Of a stretch of 64,000 bases of DNA, positions 51,550-61,461 are shown one piece after another. Made by a program: the position numbers and the translations under genes. The notes under the pieces are model-generated. The model saw nothing but the letters and a program-made list of their open reading frames with translations, was not told where the DNA came from and did not search any database. This stretch comes from Planctomycetota bacterium (GTDB lineage: Bacteria; Planctomycetota; Phycisphaerae; UBA1845): assembly GCA_030616775.1 (NCBI GenBank), contig JAUWWQ010000002.1, positions 102,808 to 166,807 of the forward strand, read 5' to 3'. The number at the start of each line of letters is the position of its first letter. The first letter of the stretch is position 1.

Positions 51550-53645
51550 AAAGCCGCTGGACTGAGCACGGGGCGCGCGAAGCCGTCGACCGCTGGGGTA
51601 AGCGGTTTGGCGAGGCGGTGGCCCTGCGTCTCTATACTGCGCGACTGATCGGCGCAGATTCAACGCTGGTTCTGCACGGCGGCGGTAACGTGTCGCTGAA
51701 GGGCAAGCTCCGGACACGGCTCGGTGATGACGTGGATGTCATCTATGTGAAAGGTTCGGGGCAGGACCTGGCGACACTCCAGCCTGAAGGCCTGCCTGCT
51801 GTAGACCTGGCCTACCTTCGCCGCATGCGGTCGCTCGATGGTCTTACCGACGAGGAGATGGTCAACGAACTCCGTACACATTTGTTTGACGCTTCCGCTC
51901 CGACGCCGTCAATCGAGACTTTGTTGCACGTCTTCCTGCCGCACCGCTTCGTCGACCATTCCCATGCTGACGCAGTTCTGGCGGTGACTAATCAGCCGGA
52001 TGGTGAGGCCGTCGCACGTGAGGCGATGGGTGACAAGGTTGCCGTCGTCAGGTACGTGCGACCCGGCCTCGATCTTGCCAAGGCCGTAGCGGATTGTTAT
52101 GAGGCCGATCCCAACATCGAGGGCATCGTGCTGCTTCACCACGGACTTATCACGTTCGGCGACGACGCCAGGGCGGCCTATGAGAGGCACGTCACCCTGG
52201 TCGACGCCTGCGAACGGTACGTCGAAGATAAAAGCCGGGGACGTCCACTGTCACCGGTGTTTCACTCGAAAGCGGAGCCGGTCAATCTCGCGGCTGGCAT
52301 TGCCCCGGTTCTGCGAGGGTTGGTGGCTGTCCAAACCGGCGATGAGGACCGGCCCTATCTGCGATCGGTGCTGGAATGGCGCGCAACCGAAGAGGTGCTT
52401 GCGTTCGTTAACAGCGGCGAGGGAAGGGAGTTGGCAGCCGCCGGTCCGCTGACCGGCGATCACCTGATCCACACCAAACCAAAGCCGTTGTTCGTCGAGA
52501 ATCCGCAGTGGTCCGACGAGGAAGGGCTGCGGCGGCAACTCGAACACGCCGTGGACAGTTATCGTCGCGAGTACAAAGCCTATGTGAGCGGACACGGCGG
52601 GCCGGCAGATCAACTCGACCCATCCCCGCGGGTAATCCTACTCCCAGGGGCCGGGATGTTCTGCTGGGGTAAGACCAAACGGGAGGCCCGCGTAACCGCC
52701 GACATCGCCGAGCATACCTTAAGCACCCAGGCCCGCGCCCACGCTATCGGCAGGTACACTGGGCTGCCGCCCGATCATCTGTATGACATGGAGTATCGAG
52801 CACTGCAGCGCATGAAACTCGGCATGGCGAAGGAACGGCCGCTTGAGCGACAGGTTGTTGTCATCAGCGGCGGAGCCGGCGCCATCGGCGTTGCCGTTGC
52901 CGAGACCTGTGCCCAAGCCGGCGCCCACGTTGCAGTAACTGATCTGGATGAGCAGCGCCTGTTGCGGGTCATACAGCGTGTTCAGGAGCGATGTGGTACC
53001 GGGACTGCGCTGAGTGTTACCATGGACGTCACCGACGAAGCAAGCGTGACCGCCGGGTTTGATAAGATCGTGCGATTCTTTGGGGGCGTCGATGTCGTGG
53101 TGCCCAACGCCGGCGTTGCCCACGTCGCCGCAATCGAGAATATGGATGTGGACGATTTCCGGCGGGTGATGGAGATCAACGCCACCGGGTACTTGCTGTT
53201 TATGCGCGAAGGGATCAAGGTCCTCAAACGGCAAGGCCTGGGCGGGCACATCATCATCAACGCCAGCAAGAACGTCTTCGGTCCCGGAAAGGATTTCGGA
53301 GCCTATAGCGCCTCCAAGGCCGCCGGCCACCAACTCGGCAAGGTCGCTGCCATCGAGCTGGCACCTTACGGAATCCGCGTGAACATGATCAACGCCGACG
53401 CCATCTTCGGCGATCAAGAAACGCCATCAGGTTTGTGGGCCACGGTCGGACCGGAGCGGGCCAAGAGCCGGAACCTCAGAGAAGACCAACTGCCCCAGTA
53501 TTACCGTACTCGCAACCTCTTAAAGGCCGGGGTTTACGGCCACCACGTGGGAAACGCCGTTGTCTTTTTCGCCAGCAACGCCACCCCCACGACGGGGGCC
53601 ACCCTTCCGGTCGACGGTGGTGTCGTTGAAGCCTTTCCGCGGTGA
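51546..53645 (+). CDS. Bifunctional class II aldolase / short-chain dehydrogenase (RhaD-SDR type)
   Basis: A 699-residue fusion. The N-terminal half (about 1-420) is a class II aldolase/adducin domain with the zinc-binding histidines in FVDHSHADAVLAV and LLHHGLITFG and an early catalytic GGGNVSLKG block. The C-terminal 250 residues are a short-chain dehydrogenase with the nucleotide motif SGGAGAIGVAVAE, catalytic Ser in NASKNVFG and YSASKAAG (YxxxK). This layout is that of rhamnulose-1-phosphate aldolase fused to L-lactaldehyde dehydrogenase. It would split a 6-deoxy-ketose 1-phosphate and oxidise the lactaldehyde. No isomerase or kinase gene is in the window. Third gene of the LsrF-YciI cluster. 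Confidence 0.9.
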   Translation: MKSRWTEHGAREAVDRWGKRFGEAVALRLYTARLIGADSTLVLHGGGNVSLKGKLRTRLGDDVDVIYVKGSGQDLATLQPEGLPAVDLAYLRRMRSLDGLTDEEMVNELRTHLFDASAPTPSIETLLHVFLPHRFVDHSHADAVLAVTNQPDGEAVAREAMGDKVAVVRYVRPGLDLAKAVADCYEADPNIEGIVLLHHGLITFGDDARAAYERHVTLVDACERYVEDKSRGRPLSPVFHSKAEPVNLAAGIAPVLRGLVAVQTGDEDRPYLRSVLEWRATEEVLAFVNSGEGRELAAAGPLTGDHLIHTKPKPLFVENPQWSDEEGLRRQLEHAVDSYRREYKAYVSGHGGPADQLDPSPRVILLPGAGMFCWGKTKREARVTADIAEHTLSTQARAHAIGRYTGLPPDHLYDMEYRALQRMKLGMAKERPLERQVVVISGGAGAIGVAVAETCAQAGAHVAVTDLDEQRLLRVIQRVQERCGTGTALSVTMDVTDEASVTAGFDKIVRFFGGVDVVVPNAGVAHVAAIENMDVDDFRRVMEINATGYLLFMREGIKVLKRQGLGGHIIINASKNVFGPGKDFGAYSASKAAGHQLGKVAAIELAPYGIRVNMINADAIFGDQETPSGLWATVGPERAKSRNLREDQLPQYYRTRNLLKAGVYGHHVGNAVVFFASNATPTTGATLPVDGGVVEAFPR

Positions 53646-53669
53646 TTCACCCGATGACTACGGGTTTGC

Positions 53670-55919
53670 TCAGGGTGTCGGCAGAGGCTTATTAAGCCAT
53701 GGATCGAACAGGCCGGCACCGTTGAGCAGGTCGATTGTTCTTAAGATGTCCGGCGGGCCTAATACACCGCTCTGATCGACATCCTCGCTGTAGATACCCC
53801 ACGGCGAGGTAGCCACACCGTTGATGTAGTCGATCAACCGCAGGATATCCGCAGGACTCGACGAACTGTCGCCGTTGACATTCCCCGGATGCGAGATGAA
53901 CACACCCGTCGTCTCGCCGCCGCCGTCATCGCTGTAGGTAATCGTGGTGGCCTCACCGGGAGTGATCGGACGAGCCAACGTCAATCTGTATCTACCGAAA
54001 CTGTCGGTGGTGAGAACGGTAATACTATTGGCCCCCAGCCCGCCGTCGCCGGTCTCGTCGAGCAACCAGCAATCCAAGGTTGCGTTGGGATTGACCGGAC
54101 CGGTCAGTATAATTGTGTCGATGCCCTGTAGGTCACCGGCGTCACTGGGTGGATGCGGCTGACGGGCGTCAACAACGCCGTTAGGCGGGTCGATCCAGTT
54201 GATCTCGCCTGCCGGACAAGCCGGCCCGCCACACAGGTCCGGACAGAGGATCTGGGCTCCCGCGCCGCTTGGGGGGTCTGGGGGCTCAACGTAGCCCTCC
54301 GTGGCGCAGGCATCGTCCCAGTCTTTCTCGCAACAGTAACTATCCTCAGCACAGACCGCCTCACAGCAGGCCTGGTCACTGCAGCCCGGAATCTCGGTAC
54401 CTGCGGGGGTGCCAACGCAGCAGTCGACCGGGGAATTCCCGCAAACGTCACATAGGCCGGTACAGAGCACTTGAGCGCCGCAGCCGGAGCCCATGAACCC
54501 ATCGGTGGCGCAGCCCACATCCCACAGAGTGTCACAGCAGAACGGGTCACATACGCACACCAGTTCACAGCAGCTCACATCGTCACAGGCCCCCGTTCCG
54601 GTATCCTCACAGCAGTTCCCCAAGCCCGGGCAGAAGGGGTTCTCCGGCGGGCCGCACGTTATGCTGAACGAGTCGGCCCCCCGCTGCGCATTGGGGTAGA
54701 CACCCATGCGAATCAGATAGCTGCGGCCCTCAATCGCGTCGAACACAGTCATAGACTGGATAGGGTCGAGAAGCTCGCCGCAACGATCGTCGTTGCAGTT
54801 AAGAAGCTCCCCGTCAGTCGGTGGGCACACATCACAACCGTCATACACCGCAATTCGAGTATCCAGGTCGGTCAAGCCGCAGGTGGAGACCGGAATCTTG
54901 TCAGTACACGGCGACGTCCAGCAGTACCAGACATCCGCGTCGATCTGCCTTTCCCAGTCGGCCAGACATGCTTCGTGAGGCAGACCGTCCGTCCTCGCCG
55001 TGGTGTTGTCAAACGCAAACGTACCCTCCCCGGTGATGGGCTCCGCGTCTGCACACTCATCATTGGGTGGCCCGGGAAGAAGGCAGGTGGTGGAATCGCC
55101 CAGCGGAAGGTCGAGACCAAGACAGAAGGTTAAGTCGGCGGGAATCGTGTCAGCCAGTTCATAGCCGCCTGCCGCCGCCTTCTGCGCCGCCCAGCCGTTG
55201 CCCTGCGCCGAGACTTCCCACAACCAGGAACAACCTATAAGCGCGTTGCTGATCTCGATCCAGTAGCACCGGCCTTCTTCGACGAGTAGCGGCCCGTGCG
55301 TCGCGACATACTCATACTCCTTGATCTGCCCGGCGATCTGTCTCCCAGTCAACGCTGGACCGGTGACGGACAATGTCGGACTCACACCGCTCTGCTGGAA
55401 GTGGCCGATCATTGTACCCGGCACACCGCCGACGCCTTCAAAGTACCTGATCTCAAACGTGTTTGGGCTTATGTTCTGACACTCCACTTCCGCATCGAAG
55501 TCAAAGTACCCGCCGGTCCAGCAGACCTCGGAAATCGTCCCGCTGACGGCTGGGGTAAAATCATCGGCCGCCACATAATAAACCCTATCACTGGTGCGGG
55601 CGTCGTTATTGTCACGATCCTGACAGTTCTCCGGCGGTTGAAGGCAAAGCGAACCTGCTGTCCACCCGGTCGTGGTGGCGGAGGAGATGATCGTTGTTCC
55701 GCGGGGCGGTGCGGAGGCCTTTCCTACGTCGGTTTCGCCCAGGGGAGCGGCCCGCAAGTTCGCTTTGGTTCGCGCCGCCAGCCGGCGCGTTGATGCTGCG
55801 GCCTGATCCGCTTTGCCGTGGCGGGTGTCAGGTCGATCAATTCCAGCGACCGCTGCCATACCTGCTGCGCTGATTGCAGCCAACAAGCTTATTAACCCCA
55901 CTCTGGTGTTCCGCCTCAT
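53670..55919 (-). CDS. Secreted Cys-rich protein with C-terminal dockerin-like pair
   Basis: A 749-residue exported protein. The ATG at 55919 follows GGAAGG and opens a signal peptide (MRRNTRVGLISLLAAIS...). The first 350 residues are beta-sandwich-like surface domain sequence. Then come two copies of a Cys-rich module (CCEDTGTGACDDVSCCELVC and GCSDQACCEAVCAEDSYC, each followed by a DxxWDxxCA block). The C-terminus has two dockerin-like calcium motifs (NGDSSSSPADILRLIDYING and VDQSGVLGPPDILRTIDLLN) separated by about 20 residues. It likely sits on the outer surface or in an extracellular complex. The same Cys-rich module occurs in the gene at 19496. Confidence 0.82.
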   Translation of the reverse strand: MRRNTRVGLISLLAAISAAGMAAVAGIDRPDTRHGKADQAAASTRRLAARTKANLRAAPLGETDVGKASAPPRGTTIISSATTTGWTAGSLCLQPPENCQDRDNNDARTSDRVYYVAADDFTPAVSGTISEVCWTGGYFDFDAEVECQNISPNTFEIRYFEGVGGVPGTMIGHFQQSGVSPTLSVTGPALTGRQIAGQIKEYEYVATHGPLLVEEGRCYWIEISNALIGCSWLWEVSAQGNGWAAQKAAAGGYELADTIPADLTFCLGLDLPLGDSTTCLLPGPPNDECADAEPITGEGTFAFDNTTARTDGLPHEACLADWERQIDADVWYCWTSPCTDKIPVSTCGLTDLDTRIAVYDGCDVCPPTDGELLNCNDDRCGELLDPIQSMTVFDAIEGRSYLIRMGVYPNAQRGADSFSITCGPPENPFCPGLGNCCEDTGTGACDDVSCCELVCVCDPFCCDTLWDVGCATDGFMGSGCGAQVLCTGLCDVCGNSPVDCCVGTPAGTEIPGCSDQACCEAVCAEDSYCCEKDWDDACATEGYVEPPDPPSGAGAQILCPDLCGGPACPAGEINWIDPPNGVVDARQPHPPSDAGDLQGIDTIILTGPVNPNATLDCWLLDETGDGGLGANSITVLTTDSFGRYRLTLARPITPGEATTITYSDDGGGETTGVFISHPGNVNGDSSSSPADILRLIDYINGVATSPWGIYSEDVDQSGVLGPPDILRTIDLLNGAGLFDPWLNKPLPTP

Positions 55920-56324
55920 GTCTATTCCCTTCCTAGATGCTGGGCGAAAAGGACTAAGGATTGATGGAATACGGGTTCCCCTCGGCGTACAGTCAGACGA
56001 CCAGGTCCCGCAGCCTGCCGACCGACTCTGATACACACCCCCAAATCTCGCGAACGGCCGTCTCGGCGATCTTAGCTATCGGTCCTTCCGCGGCACCCCA
56101 GACCCATCGCCAAACGCATGAGTATAGGTGCCCGAGCACGCCTCTTCAAGTCATGGCGGCGGCTACCCAGGGCCGTTCAATTCTCGGGCGATGCCTGCTG
56201 CCCCCTCATTGCCGGAGGTGCTCCGGACCTTATGGGCAGGCCAAGCGCACCTTCCGGGGACTTGACGGAAGACCGTCGAACTAATAGATAAAGGCCCAAG
56301 GTACTCATAACGAAAGGTGCCCTC
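55920..56324. promoter_or_regulatory. Divergent intergenic region holding the guaB promoter
   Basis: About 405 bases between the divergent dockerin-like and guaB genes. A good candidate promoter lies at 56262-56290. No gene or riboswitch recognised. Confidence 0.5.
56262..56290 (+). promoter_or_regulatory. Candidate sigma70-type promoter for the gua operon
   Basis: TTGACG at 56262-56267 and TAGATA at 56285-56290 with a 17-base spacer. The guaB ATG is 35 bases further on, so the leader would be short. Confidence 0.5.
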
Positions 56325-57824
56325 ATGCCCGAAGATGCAGGTCTTCCGTTGCCGGGAGATCAACAGACGATTCCCGAGGCGCTGACCTTCGATGACGTTT
56401 TGCTCGTGCCCCGCCGCTCCTCGGTTCTGCCGGAGGAGATCGACGTGAGCACCCTTCTGACCCAGGAGATCCGGCTGAACACCCCCCTCGTCTCTGCCGC
56501 GATGGACACGGTGACGGACTCGCGCCTGGCAATCGCGCTCGCCCAGGAGGGCGGCATCGGGATCATTCACAAGAACCTCAGCGTCGAGGCCCAATGTCGC
56601 GAGGTTCACAAGGTCAAACGTTCGGAGAGTGGTGTGATTCTCGATCCGGTCACACTGGGGCCCAACGCGCCAATTGCCCGGGCCAAGGAGGTCATGTCGC
56701 TTCACAACATCTCCGGGGTGCCGATCGTGGGCGACAACGGCCGGCTGGCTGGAATCATCACGCGCCGTGACATGAAGTTCCTTCAGCGCGAAGATCTCAA
56801 GATCCACGACGTGATGACCTCGCAGCATCTGGTGACAGGGCCGCCTGACACCACTTTGGAAGAGGCTGCGGAAGTCCTCAAGCGGGCGAAGGTGGAGAAG
56901 CTCCTGCTCGTCGACGAGGAGCAGAGGCTTGCCGGCCTGATCACCATGCGCGATATCGAGCGCAGTCGCCATTTCCCCGGCAGTTGCAAGGACCAGCGCG
57001 GTCGATTGCGGGTCGGGGCCGCCGTCGGTGTCCACGATTACGAACGGGTCGAAGGGCTGATTGGAAGTGATGTCGACGTGATTGTAGTGGATACCGCCCA
57101 CGGCCACACCGACAACGTCATTGATGCCGTCAAGGAAATTCGCCGGCGCTTCGAGATCGCCATTATCGCGGGCAACATCGCCACGGCTGAGGCGGCAAAG
57201 GATCTTATAGACGCGGGCGCCAACGCTCTGAAGGTGGGCATCGGGCCGGGTAGCATCTGCACCACCCGGATCATCTCCGGGGTCGGTGTGCCGCAGTTGA
57301 CCGCGATCATGAGCGCCTGCAGCGTGGCCTCACCGGCAAACGTCCCGGTGATCGCCGACGGCGGCGTCCGGCAGTCTGGTGACATAACCAAGGCACTTGC
57401 TGCCGGGGCGCATACCGTAATGTTGGGCTCGCTCTTCGCCGGGCTGGACGAAGCTCCCGGCGAGACCGTGACGTGGAAGGGCCGACGGTTCAAGGAGTAT
57501 CGCGGTATGGGGTCCCTCGGGGCGATGGTGAAGGGTTCGGCCGACCGCTATGGGCAGAAGCTCTCCACTGCCACGGGCAAGCTCGTTCCTGAAGGGGTGG
57601 AAGGGCGCGTGCCGTACCGGGGGACTCTGGCCGACTTCGTCTATCAGCTAGTCGGCGGCCTTCGCGCCGGCATGGGCTATTGTGGCGCCCGGAACATCGA
57701 GGAGCTGAGGACACACGCCACCTTCTATCGCGTCACGGAAGCGGGTCTGGTCGAATCACGCCCACATGACGTGACTATTACGAAGGAGTCACCGAATTAC
57801 GCCTTGGAGTATCGATATGAGTAG
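56325..57824 (+). CDS. guaB: Inosine-5'-monophosphate dehydrogenase
   Basis: A 499-residue IMP dehydrogenase, which oxidises IMP to XMP with NAD in the cytoplasm, the committing step of GMP synthesis. Features: N-terminal [18 protein letters not shown], two CBS domains inserted at about residues 105-225, [11 protein letters not shown], and the catalytic Cys312 in [15 protein letters not shown]. Next come [12 protein letters not shown] and the flap block [23 protein letters not shown] precedes the ATG by about 6 bases. First gene of a run that ends with guaA. The stop overlaps the next gene by 8 bases. Confidence 0.97.
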   Translation: MPEDAGLPLPGDQQTIPEALTFDDVLLVPRRSSVLPEEIDVSTLLTQEIRLNTPLVSAAMDTVTDSRLAIALAQEGGIGIIHKNLSVEAQCREVHKVKRSESGVILDPVTLGPNAPIARAKEVMSLHNISGVPIVGDNGRLAGIITRRDMKFLQREDLKIHDVMTSQHLVTGPPDTTLEEAAEVLKRAKVEKLLLVDEEQRLAGLITMRDIERSRHFPGSCKDQRGRLRVGAAVGVHDYERVEGLIGSDVDVIVVDTAHGHTDNVIDAVKEIRRRFEIAIIAGNIATAEAAKDLIDAGANALKVGIGPGSICTTRIISGVGVPQLTAIMSACSVASPANVPVIADGGVRQSGDITKALAAGAHTVMLGSLFAGLDEAPGETVTWKGRRFKEYRGMGSLGAMVKGSADRYGQKLSTATGKLVPEGVEGRVPYRGTLADFVYQLVGGLRAGMGYCGARNIEELRTHATFYRVTEAGLVESRPHDVTITKESPNYALEYRYE

Positions 57825-58311
57825 CTCACGTTCAGGTCGGCGATGGATCCGTGGGATTGTCGGGGTTGCGGCCGCGGCTGCGCTCGCTTCCGGCTGCCAG
57901 CTTGTGAAGGCTCCGTTCACCGACGAACTGGCGGGCGGTCCGGCGGTGACTACGCCATCGGTCGAGGCCGCCCGGGCGATGAGCGTGCAACCGCGCCTTC
58001 CACACCGCCCGCACGCCCCGGTCGAAGTCCATCTGCCGGGCGGCACAGTCACCCACGGTCCACTGTATTTCCGGGACCCATTTGAGAGCACGGACTGCGA
58101 CGACGGTCGTTTCGCCTGGTCCGGCGAGGATTATTTGTGCTGGCTCTACGGGCCGTCACGCTTCTTGCTTAACACGGCGTTCTTCCCGGTAAGCGCAGCC
58201 GTGACGCCACCTTGGCGTATAATGAAGAGCGACGCTCGACCGGGTCCGCGGGCGCCGGATAACGGGCCCGACGACGCTTCATCGGACGGTCCAACCGATT
58301 CTGCCAACTGA
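57817..58311 (+). CDS. Small predicted lipoprotein inside the gua operon
   Basis: A 164-residue exported protein. The twin-Arg-like n-region (RSGRRWIRG) and hydrophobic core end in LASGC, a classical lipobox, so Cys27 is probably lipidated. The mature part has VTHGPLYFRDPFESTDC and a SGEDYLCWLYGPSRF segment, with no domain recognised. It starts 8 bases inside guaB, with GGAG of the guaB 3' end as ribosome site. It is therefore co-translated with guaB, although its likely location is the periplasm or outer membrane. Confidence 0.78.
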   Translation: MSSSRSGRRWIRGIVGVAAAAALASGCQLVKAPFTDELAGGPAVTTPSVEAARAMSVQPRLPHRPHAPVEVHLPGGTVTHGPLYFRDPFESTDCDDGRFAWSGEDYLCWLYGPSRFLLNTAFFPVSAAVTPPWRIMKSDARPGPRAPDNGPDDASSDGPTDSAN

Positions 58312-58412
58312 CGGTCGCGGCACTGTGGGCGGTCACGGTTTTACCGCCCCTATTAACGCCGATCTCCAAGCCGGGCGTGAATATGGTGGTTCGCAGAGCG
58401 ATTTGAGAGGTA

Positions 58413-59384
58413 GTGGAATCGGTGAGGGCATCGGCCCACGTAACCCGTCCGTCCCTTCGTCGCTGCCCGGCTTGCGGTCAACGTGTTGAGCCCCCCCTCC
58501 CCGCACGCTGTCCACTGTGTGACTTTGACTTCCGCGACGATCGCGTCACCGGCATGGATGTCACGCCCTATGCCAAGGCCTATTCCCTCGGTGAACCGGG
58601 GTGGCAGCGGATGTCCGAGTGGGTATGGTTTGCGGGGCGGGAACGGTTGAAGCATCTCGCCCTGATGCGCACCTCAGCCGCCTCGCGACGCTTTGCATTG
58701 CTGAACATCCTGTTGTTGGCGGCCGGGCTCAGCTTGTTTCAGGCTACACTCGTCGGATGGAGATTGGTTACGGGTTTACCGGTAATTGAACCGACTGGTT
58801 CGACTGAACCGGCTGGTTCGGGCTGGATTCACCTGGCCGCAGCTCCGCGTCCACTCCCCCCGGATCGGGCGCCGGAGACGCCCGTCGATCTGTGGTGGAA
58901 CCCGGTACAGACTGTGATCGCTGCGGCAACGGCAGGGATAGCGGGGCTGCTGGCAATATGGTTGGTGCTGCTGTTGGTGCGCCTAGGCGTGAGACGAGCG
59001 CACATACCGCCTTACCGCAAGGAAGGGCGAATGACAGCGGCGATGCACTATAGCACCGCGTGGGGAATCCCCATATTCGTAGGGGCGATCATATTGGGGT
59101 TGAGTCCGGTGTCGTTCGCGGGCACAATGGCACAGTGGCGGTGGTGTCCGCCTCAGCGGGTCTTCGTGCTGGCGGCGGCCGTGCTGGCGGGGTTTGGCAT
59201 GGCCATGTGGTGGTTTTGGCTGGGGCGTCTAGGTGCCACTGCCCCGGCACGAACGCGCGGATGGGTGATTGCCTTTTTCGCGGTTGGCGCGCCGCTGATC
59301 GTGGTCCTAATGGCAGCGGGTTTGTGGTGGGGGCTGCCGCTGCTTTATGATCCACTGTTTGCGACGTTGAATCTGGCCTTTTGA
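58413..59384 (+). CDS. Membrane protein with N-terminal zinc ribbon, in the gua operon
   Basis: A 323-residue membrane protein. Residues 18-40 form a zinc-ribbon-like Cys4 motif (RCPACGQRV...RCPLCDFDF). Then at least five hydrophobic helices span about residues 92-115, 168-190, 215-235, 250-270 and 285-310. No family recognised. The start is probably GTG at 58413 (close to GAGAGG) or GTG at 58422. Its stop overlaps the guaA start, so it sits in the same transcription unit as guaB and guaA. It could be a Yip1-like membrane protein, but sequence evidence for that is weak. Confidence 0.75.
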   Translation: MESVRASAHVTRPSLRRCPACGQRVEPPLPARCPLCDFDFRDDRVTGMDVTPYAKAYSLGEPGWQRMSEWVWFAGRERLKHLALMRTSAASRRFALLNILLLAAGLSLFQATLVGWRLVTGLPVIEPTGSTEPAGSGWIHLAAAPRPLPPDRAPETPVDLWWNPVQTVIAAATAGIAGLLAIWLVLLLVRLGVRRAHIPPYRKEGRMTAAMHYSTAWGIPIFVGAIILGLSPVSFAGTMAQWRWCPPQRVFVLAAAVLAGFGMAMWWFWLGRLGATAPARTRGWVIAFFAVGAPLIVVLMAAGLWWGLPLLYDPLFATLNLAF

Positions 59385-60946
59385 TGGTGACTTCCATGCG
59401 TCCGGCAACCGTCGTCGTAGTAGATTTTGGTGCTCAGTACGTACAGTTGATCGCACGCCGCGTGCGCGAAAACCACGTCCACAGTGTTATCGTCAAGCCT
59501 GATGTCACGGCACAAGAGCTGCGCACCCATAACCCCGTCGGTTTGATATTCTCCGGCGGACCGGCCAGTGTGTATGCCAAACACGCCCCGCGCTGCCGGC
59601 CCGAGGTTTTGGACCTCGGCCTGCCTGTTTTGGGCATTTGTTACGGGATGCAGCTTGCCTGCGAGATGATGGGTGGTCAGGTCGAGTCGACCGCTTCACG
59701 AGAGTACGGTCGCGTACAGCTCGAGGTGCTTGACCATGAGACGTTGCTGGCCCGCGTTCCCACTCAGACTTCGGTTTGGATGAGTCACGGTGATATTGTC
59801 AATAGCCTGTCACCGGAATTCATCCCCTTGGCCAAGACGAACAGTTGCCCCTACGCAGTGGTCCAACACCGCACCAAACCGTTTTACGGTGTGCAGTTTC
59901 ACCCCGAAGTCACTCACACTCCTTGTGGGAATCAGATCATCCGAAACTTCCTATATGAAGTCTGCGGATGCAAGGGGGAGTGGCAGGTCAGTCACGTCAC
60001 CCATAATGCCGTAGAGACCATTCGGACACAGGTGGGAGACTCCGCTCGTGTCGTCTGCGGACTGTCCGGCGGTGTGGACAGCAGTGTCACAGCCGCTTTA
60101 ATTCACCAGGCCATCGGCGACCGGCTTAGCTGCGTCTTCGTGGACAACGGATTGATGCGAAACCGGGAGGTGGACCTTGTCGAGTCCACCTTCCGTCAGC
60201 ATTTCAAGGTCGATCTTCATGTGGTCGATGCTGCTGACCGGTTCCTGAGCAAACTGGAGAATGTCAGCAATCCGCAACGAAAGCGGGTTATCATTGGCCA
60301 CGAATTCATCGAGGTCTTCAAGGAAGAGGCCAAACGATTCAAGGACGCCCGCTTCCTTGCCCAAGGAACGTTGTATCCCGACGTAATCGAGTCGGGTCAC
60401 AGTGTCGGCGGCGAGACTGCCAGCATCAAAGCACATCACAATGTGGGTGGATTGCCCGATGAACTGGGATTCGAGCTGGTAGAGCCCCTGCGCGATCTGT
60501 TTAAGGACGAGGTTCGACGGGTGGGTGAACATCTTGGTCTCCCGGAAGAGATCGTATGGCGGCATCCCTTTCCCGGCCCCGGGCTTGCGGTGCGGATCAT
60601 AGGGCCGGTGACGCGCGACCGGCTCAGGGTGCTGCGTGCCGCTGACGAGATCATCATTGAGGAGATTCGCACCGCGGGCTGGTACAACAAGATCGCCCAG
60701 GCCTTCGGCGTGCTCCTGCCCGTAAGCACGGTGGGCGTCATGGGCGACGATCGCAGCTACGCGGGCCAACACGTCGTGGCTATCCGCTTCGTCGAAAGTT
60801 CAGACTTCATGACCGCAGACTGGGTACGTATAGACTACGAACTGCTCGGCAAGATCGCCAACCGGATCATTAACGAGGTCCAAGGCGTCAACCGGGTTGT
60901 GTACGACGTATCCTCCAAACCACCAGCCACGATCGAGTGGGAATAG
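59384..60946 (+). CDS. guaA: GMP synthase (glutamine-hydrolysing)
   Basis: A 520-residue GMP synthase that aminates XMP with glutamine and ATP. The class I glutaminase domain comes first, with the nucleophile Cys86 in GICYGMQ and His-Glu in [10 protein letters not shown]. Then follow the ATP-pyrophosphatase P-loop [11 protein letters not shown] and the C-terminal dimerisation domain ending in [14 protein letters not shown], the family's classical C-terminus. The start is taken as ATG at 59384, which overlaps the previous stop (TGATG arrangement); ATG at 59396 is an alternative. Last gene of the guaB-lipoprotein-membrane protein-guaA operon, so both GMP steps are co-regulated. Confidence 0.97.
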   Translation: MVTSMRPATVVVVDFGAQYVQLIARRVRENHVHSVIVKPDVTAQELRTHNPVGLIFSGGPASVYAKHAPRCRPEVLDLGLPVLGICYGMQLACEMMGGQVESTASREYGRVQLEVLDHETLLARVPTQTSVWMSHGDIVNSLSPEFIPLAKTNSCPYAVVQHRTKPFYGVQFHPEVTHTPCGNQIIRNFLYEVCGCKGEWQVSHVTHNAVETIRTQVGDSARVVCGLSGGVDSSVTAALIHQAIGDRLSCVFVDNGLMRNREVDLVESTFRQHFKVDLHVVDAADRFLSKLENVSNPQRKRVIIGHEFIEVFKEEAKRFKDARFLAQGTLYPDVIESGHSVGGETASIKAHHNVGGLPDELGFELVEPLRDLFKDEVRRVGEHLGLPEEIVWRHPFPGPGLAVRIIGPVTRDRLRVLRAADEIIIEEIRTAGWYNKIAQAFGVLLPVSTVGVMGDDRSYAGQHVVAIRFVESSDFMTADWVRIDYELLGKIANRIINEVQGVNRVVYDVSSKPPATIEWE

Positions 60947-60990
60947 AGCGCTGGCGTTTACCGTGTAACCGCCGGCCCGCATCCCGGCCG

Positions 60991-61070
60991 TAGGGTGGGT
61001 CATTGACCCACCTTTCTGCTCCACGTTCCATGCCGAGTGGTAGGGTGGGTCATTGCCCTACCTTTCTGCT
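60991..61070. repeat. Direct doublet of a 30-base TAGGGTGGGTCATTG repeat
   Basis: Copies at 60991-61020 and 61041-61070 differ at two positions. Copy 1 holds the palindrome GGTGGGTCATTGACCCACC. In copy 2 the changed bases restore another stem (GTAGGG...CCCTAC). Period 50 bases, just after guaA, where it may serve as a terminator. Confidence 0.85.
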
Positions 61071-61187
61071 GACCCTGCGATCTAGTGCTCGTTATTGAAG
61101 CGCCCTCGCCAATCACGAACTGCTATCGCCCTCCAGTGTCGCTTCACATCGGCGCACGGTTGCGACACATGCACTTACATTTTGTTA

Positions 61188-61216
61188 TTGCAATCCCAGA
61201 TAGGCTCAGTTATAAG
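61188..61216 (+). promoter_or_regulatory. Candidate sigma70-type promoter
   Basis: TTGCAA at 61188-61193 and TATAAG at 61211-61216 with a 17-base spacer in an AT-rich patch. It would give a leader of about 240 bases before the beta-helix gene at 61462. Confidence 0.45.
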
Positions 61217-61322
61217 ATTTCTAACTTATCGGTCCTGTACCGGTAGAGGGGGAATGGGTGACAAGATTGTGTCCCTCGCAGCACAAGTGTTGCGTCATAG
61301 TCGAAACTGCGGGATGACCGTA

Positions 61323-61398
61323 GGTGGCATGGGCAAACTTGTTTGCCCGTGCTCACCCCGGCCCCGACACGGGCAAGCTGACGCTTGCCCATGCCACC
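61323..61398. repeat. Nested hairpin pair (BIME-like) with GGTGGCATGGGCAA arms
   Basis: GGTGGCATGGGCAA (61323-61336) and TTGCCCATGCCACC (61385-61398) are a perfect 14-base inverted repeat. Inside, TTGCCCGTG (61343-61351) and CACGGGCAA (61368-61376) are complementary to each other. Each half can also fold as its own hairpin, the layout of two opposed REP elements. Confidence 0.85.
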
Positions 61399-61461
61399 CG
61401 CCCGTATCATTTCATCTTCGTGCTGAACTGTGTTGGATCTTTTCCAAGGAGGTATGAATCA

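Larger units (their letters stand above)
60947..61461. other. Intergenic region packed with hairpin repeats
   Basis: About 515 bases between guaA and the beta-helix gene. It holds a direct hairpin doublet (60991-61070), a nested hairpin pair (61323-61398) and a candidate promoter (61188-61216). No gene recognised. Confidence 0.55.
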
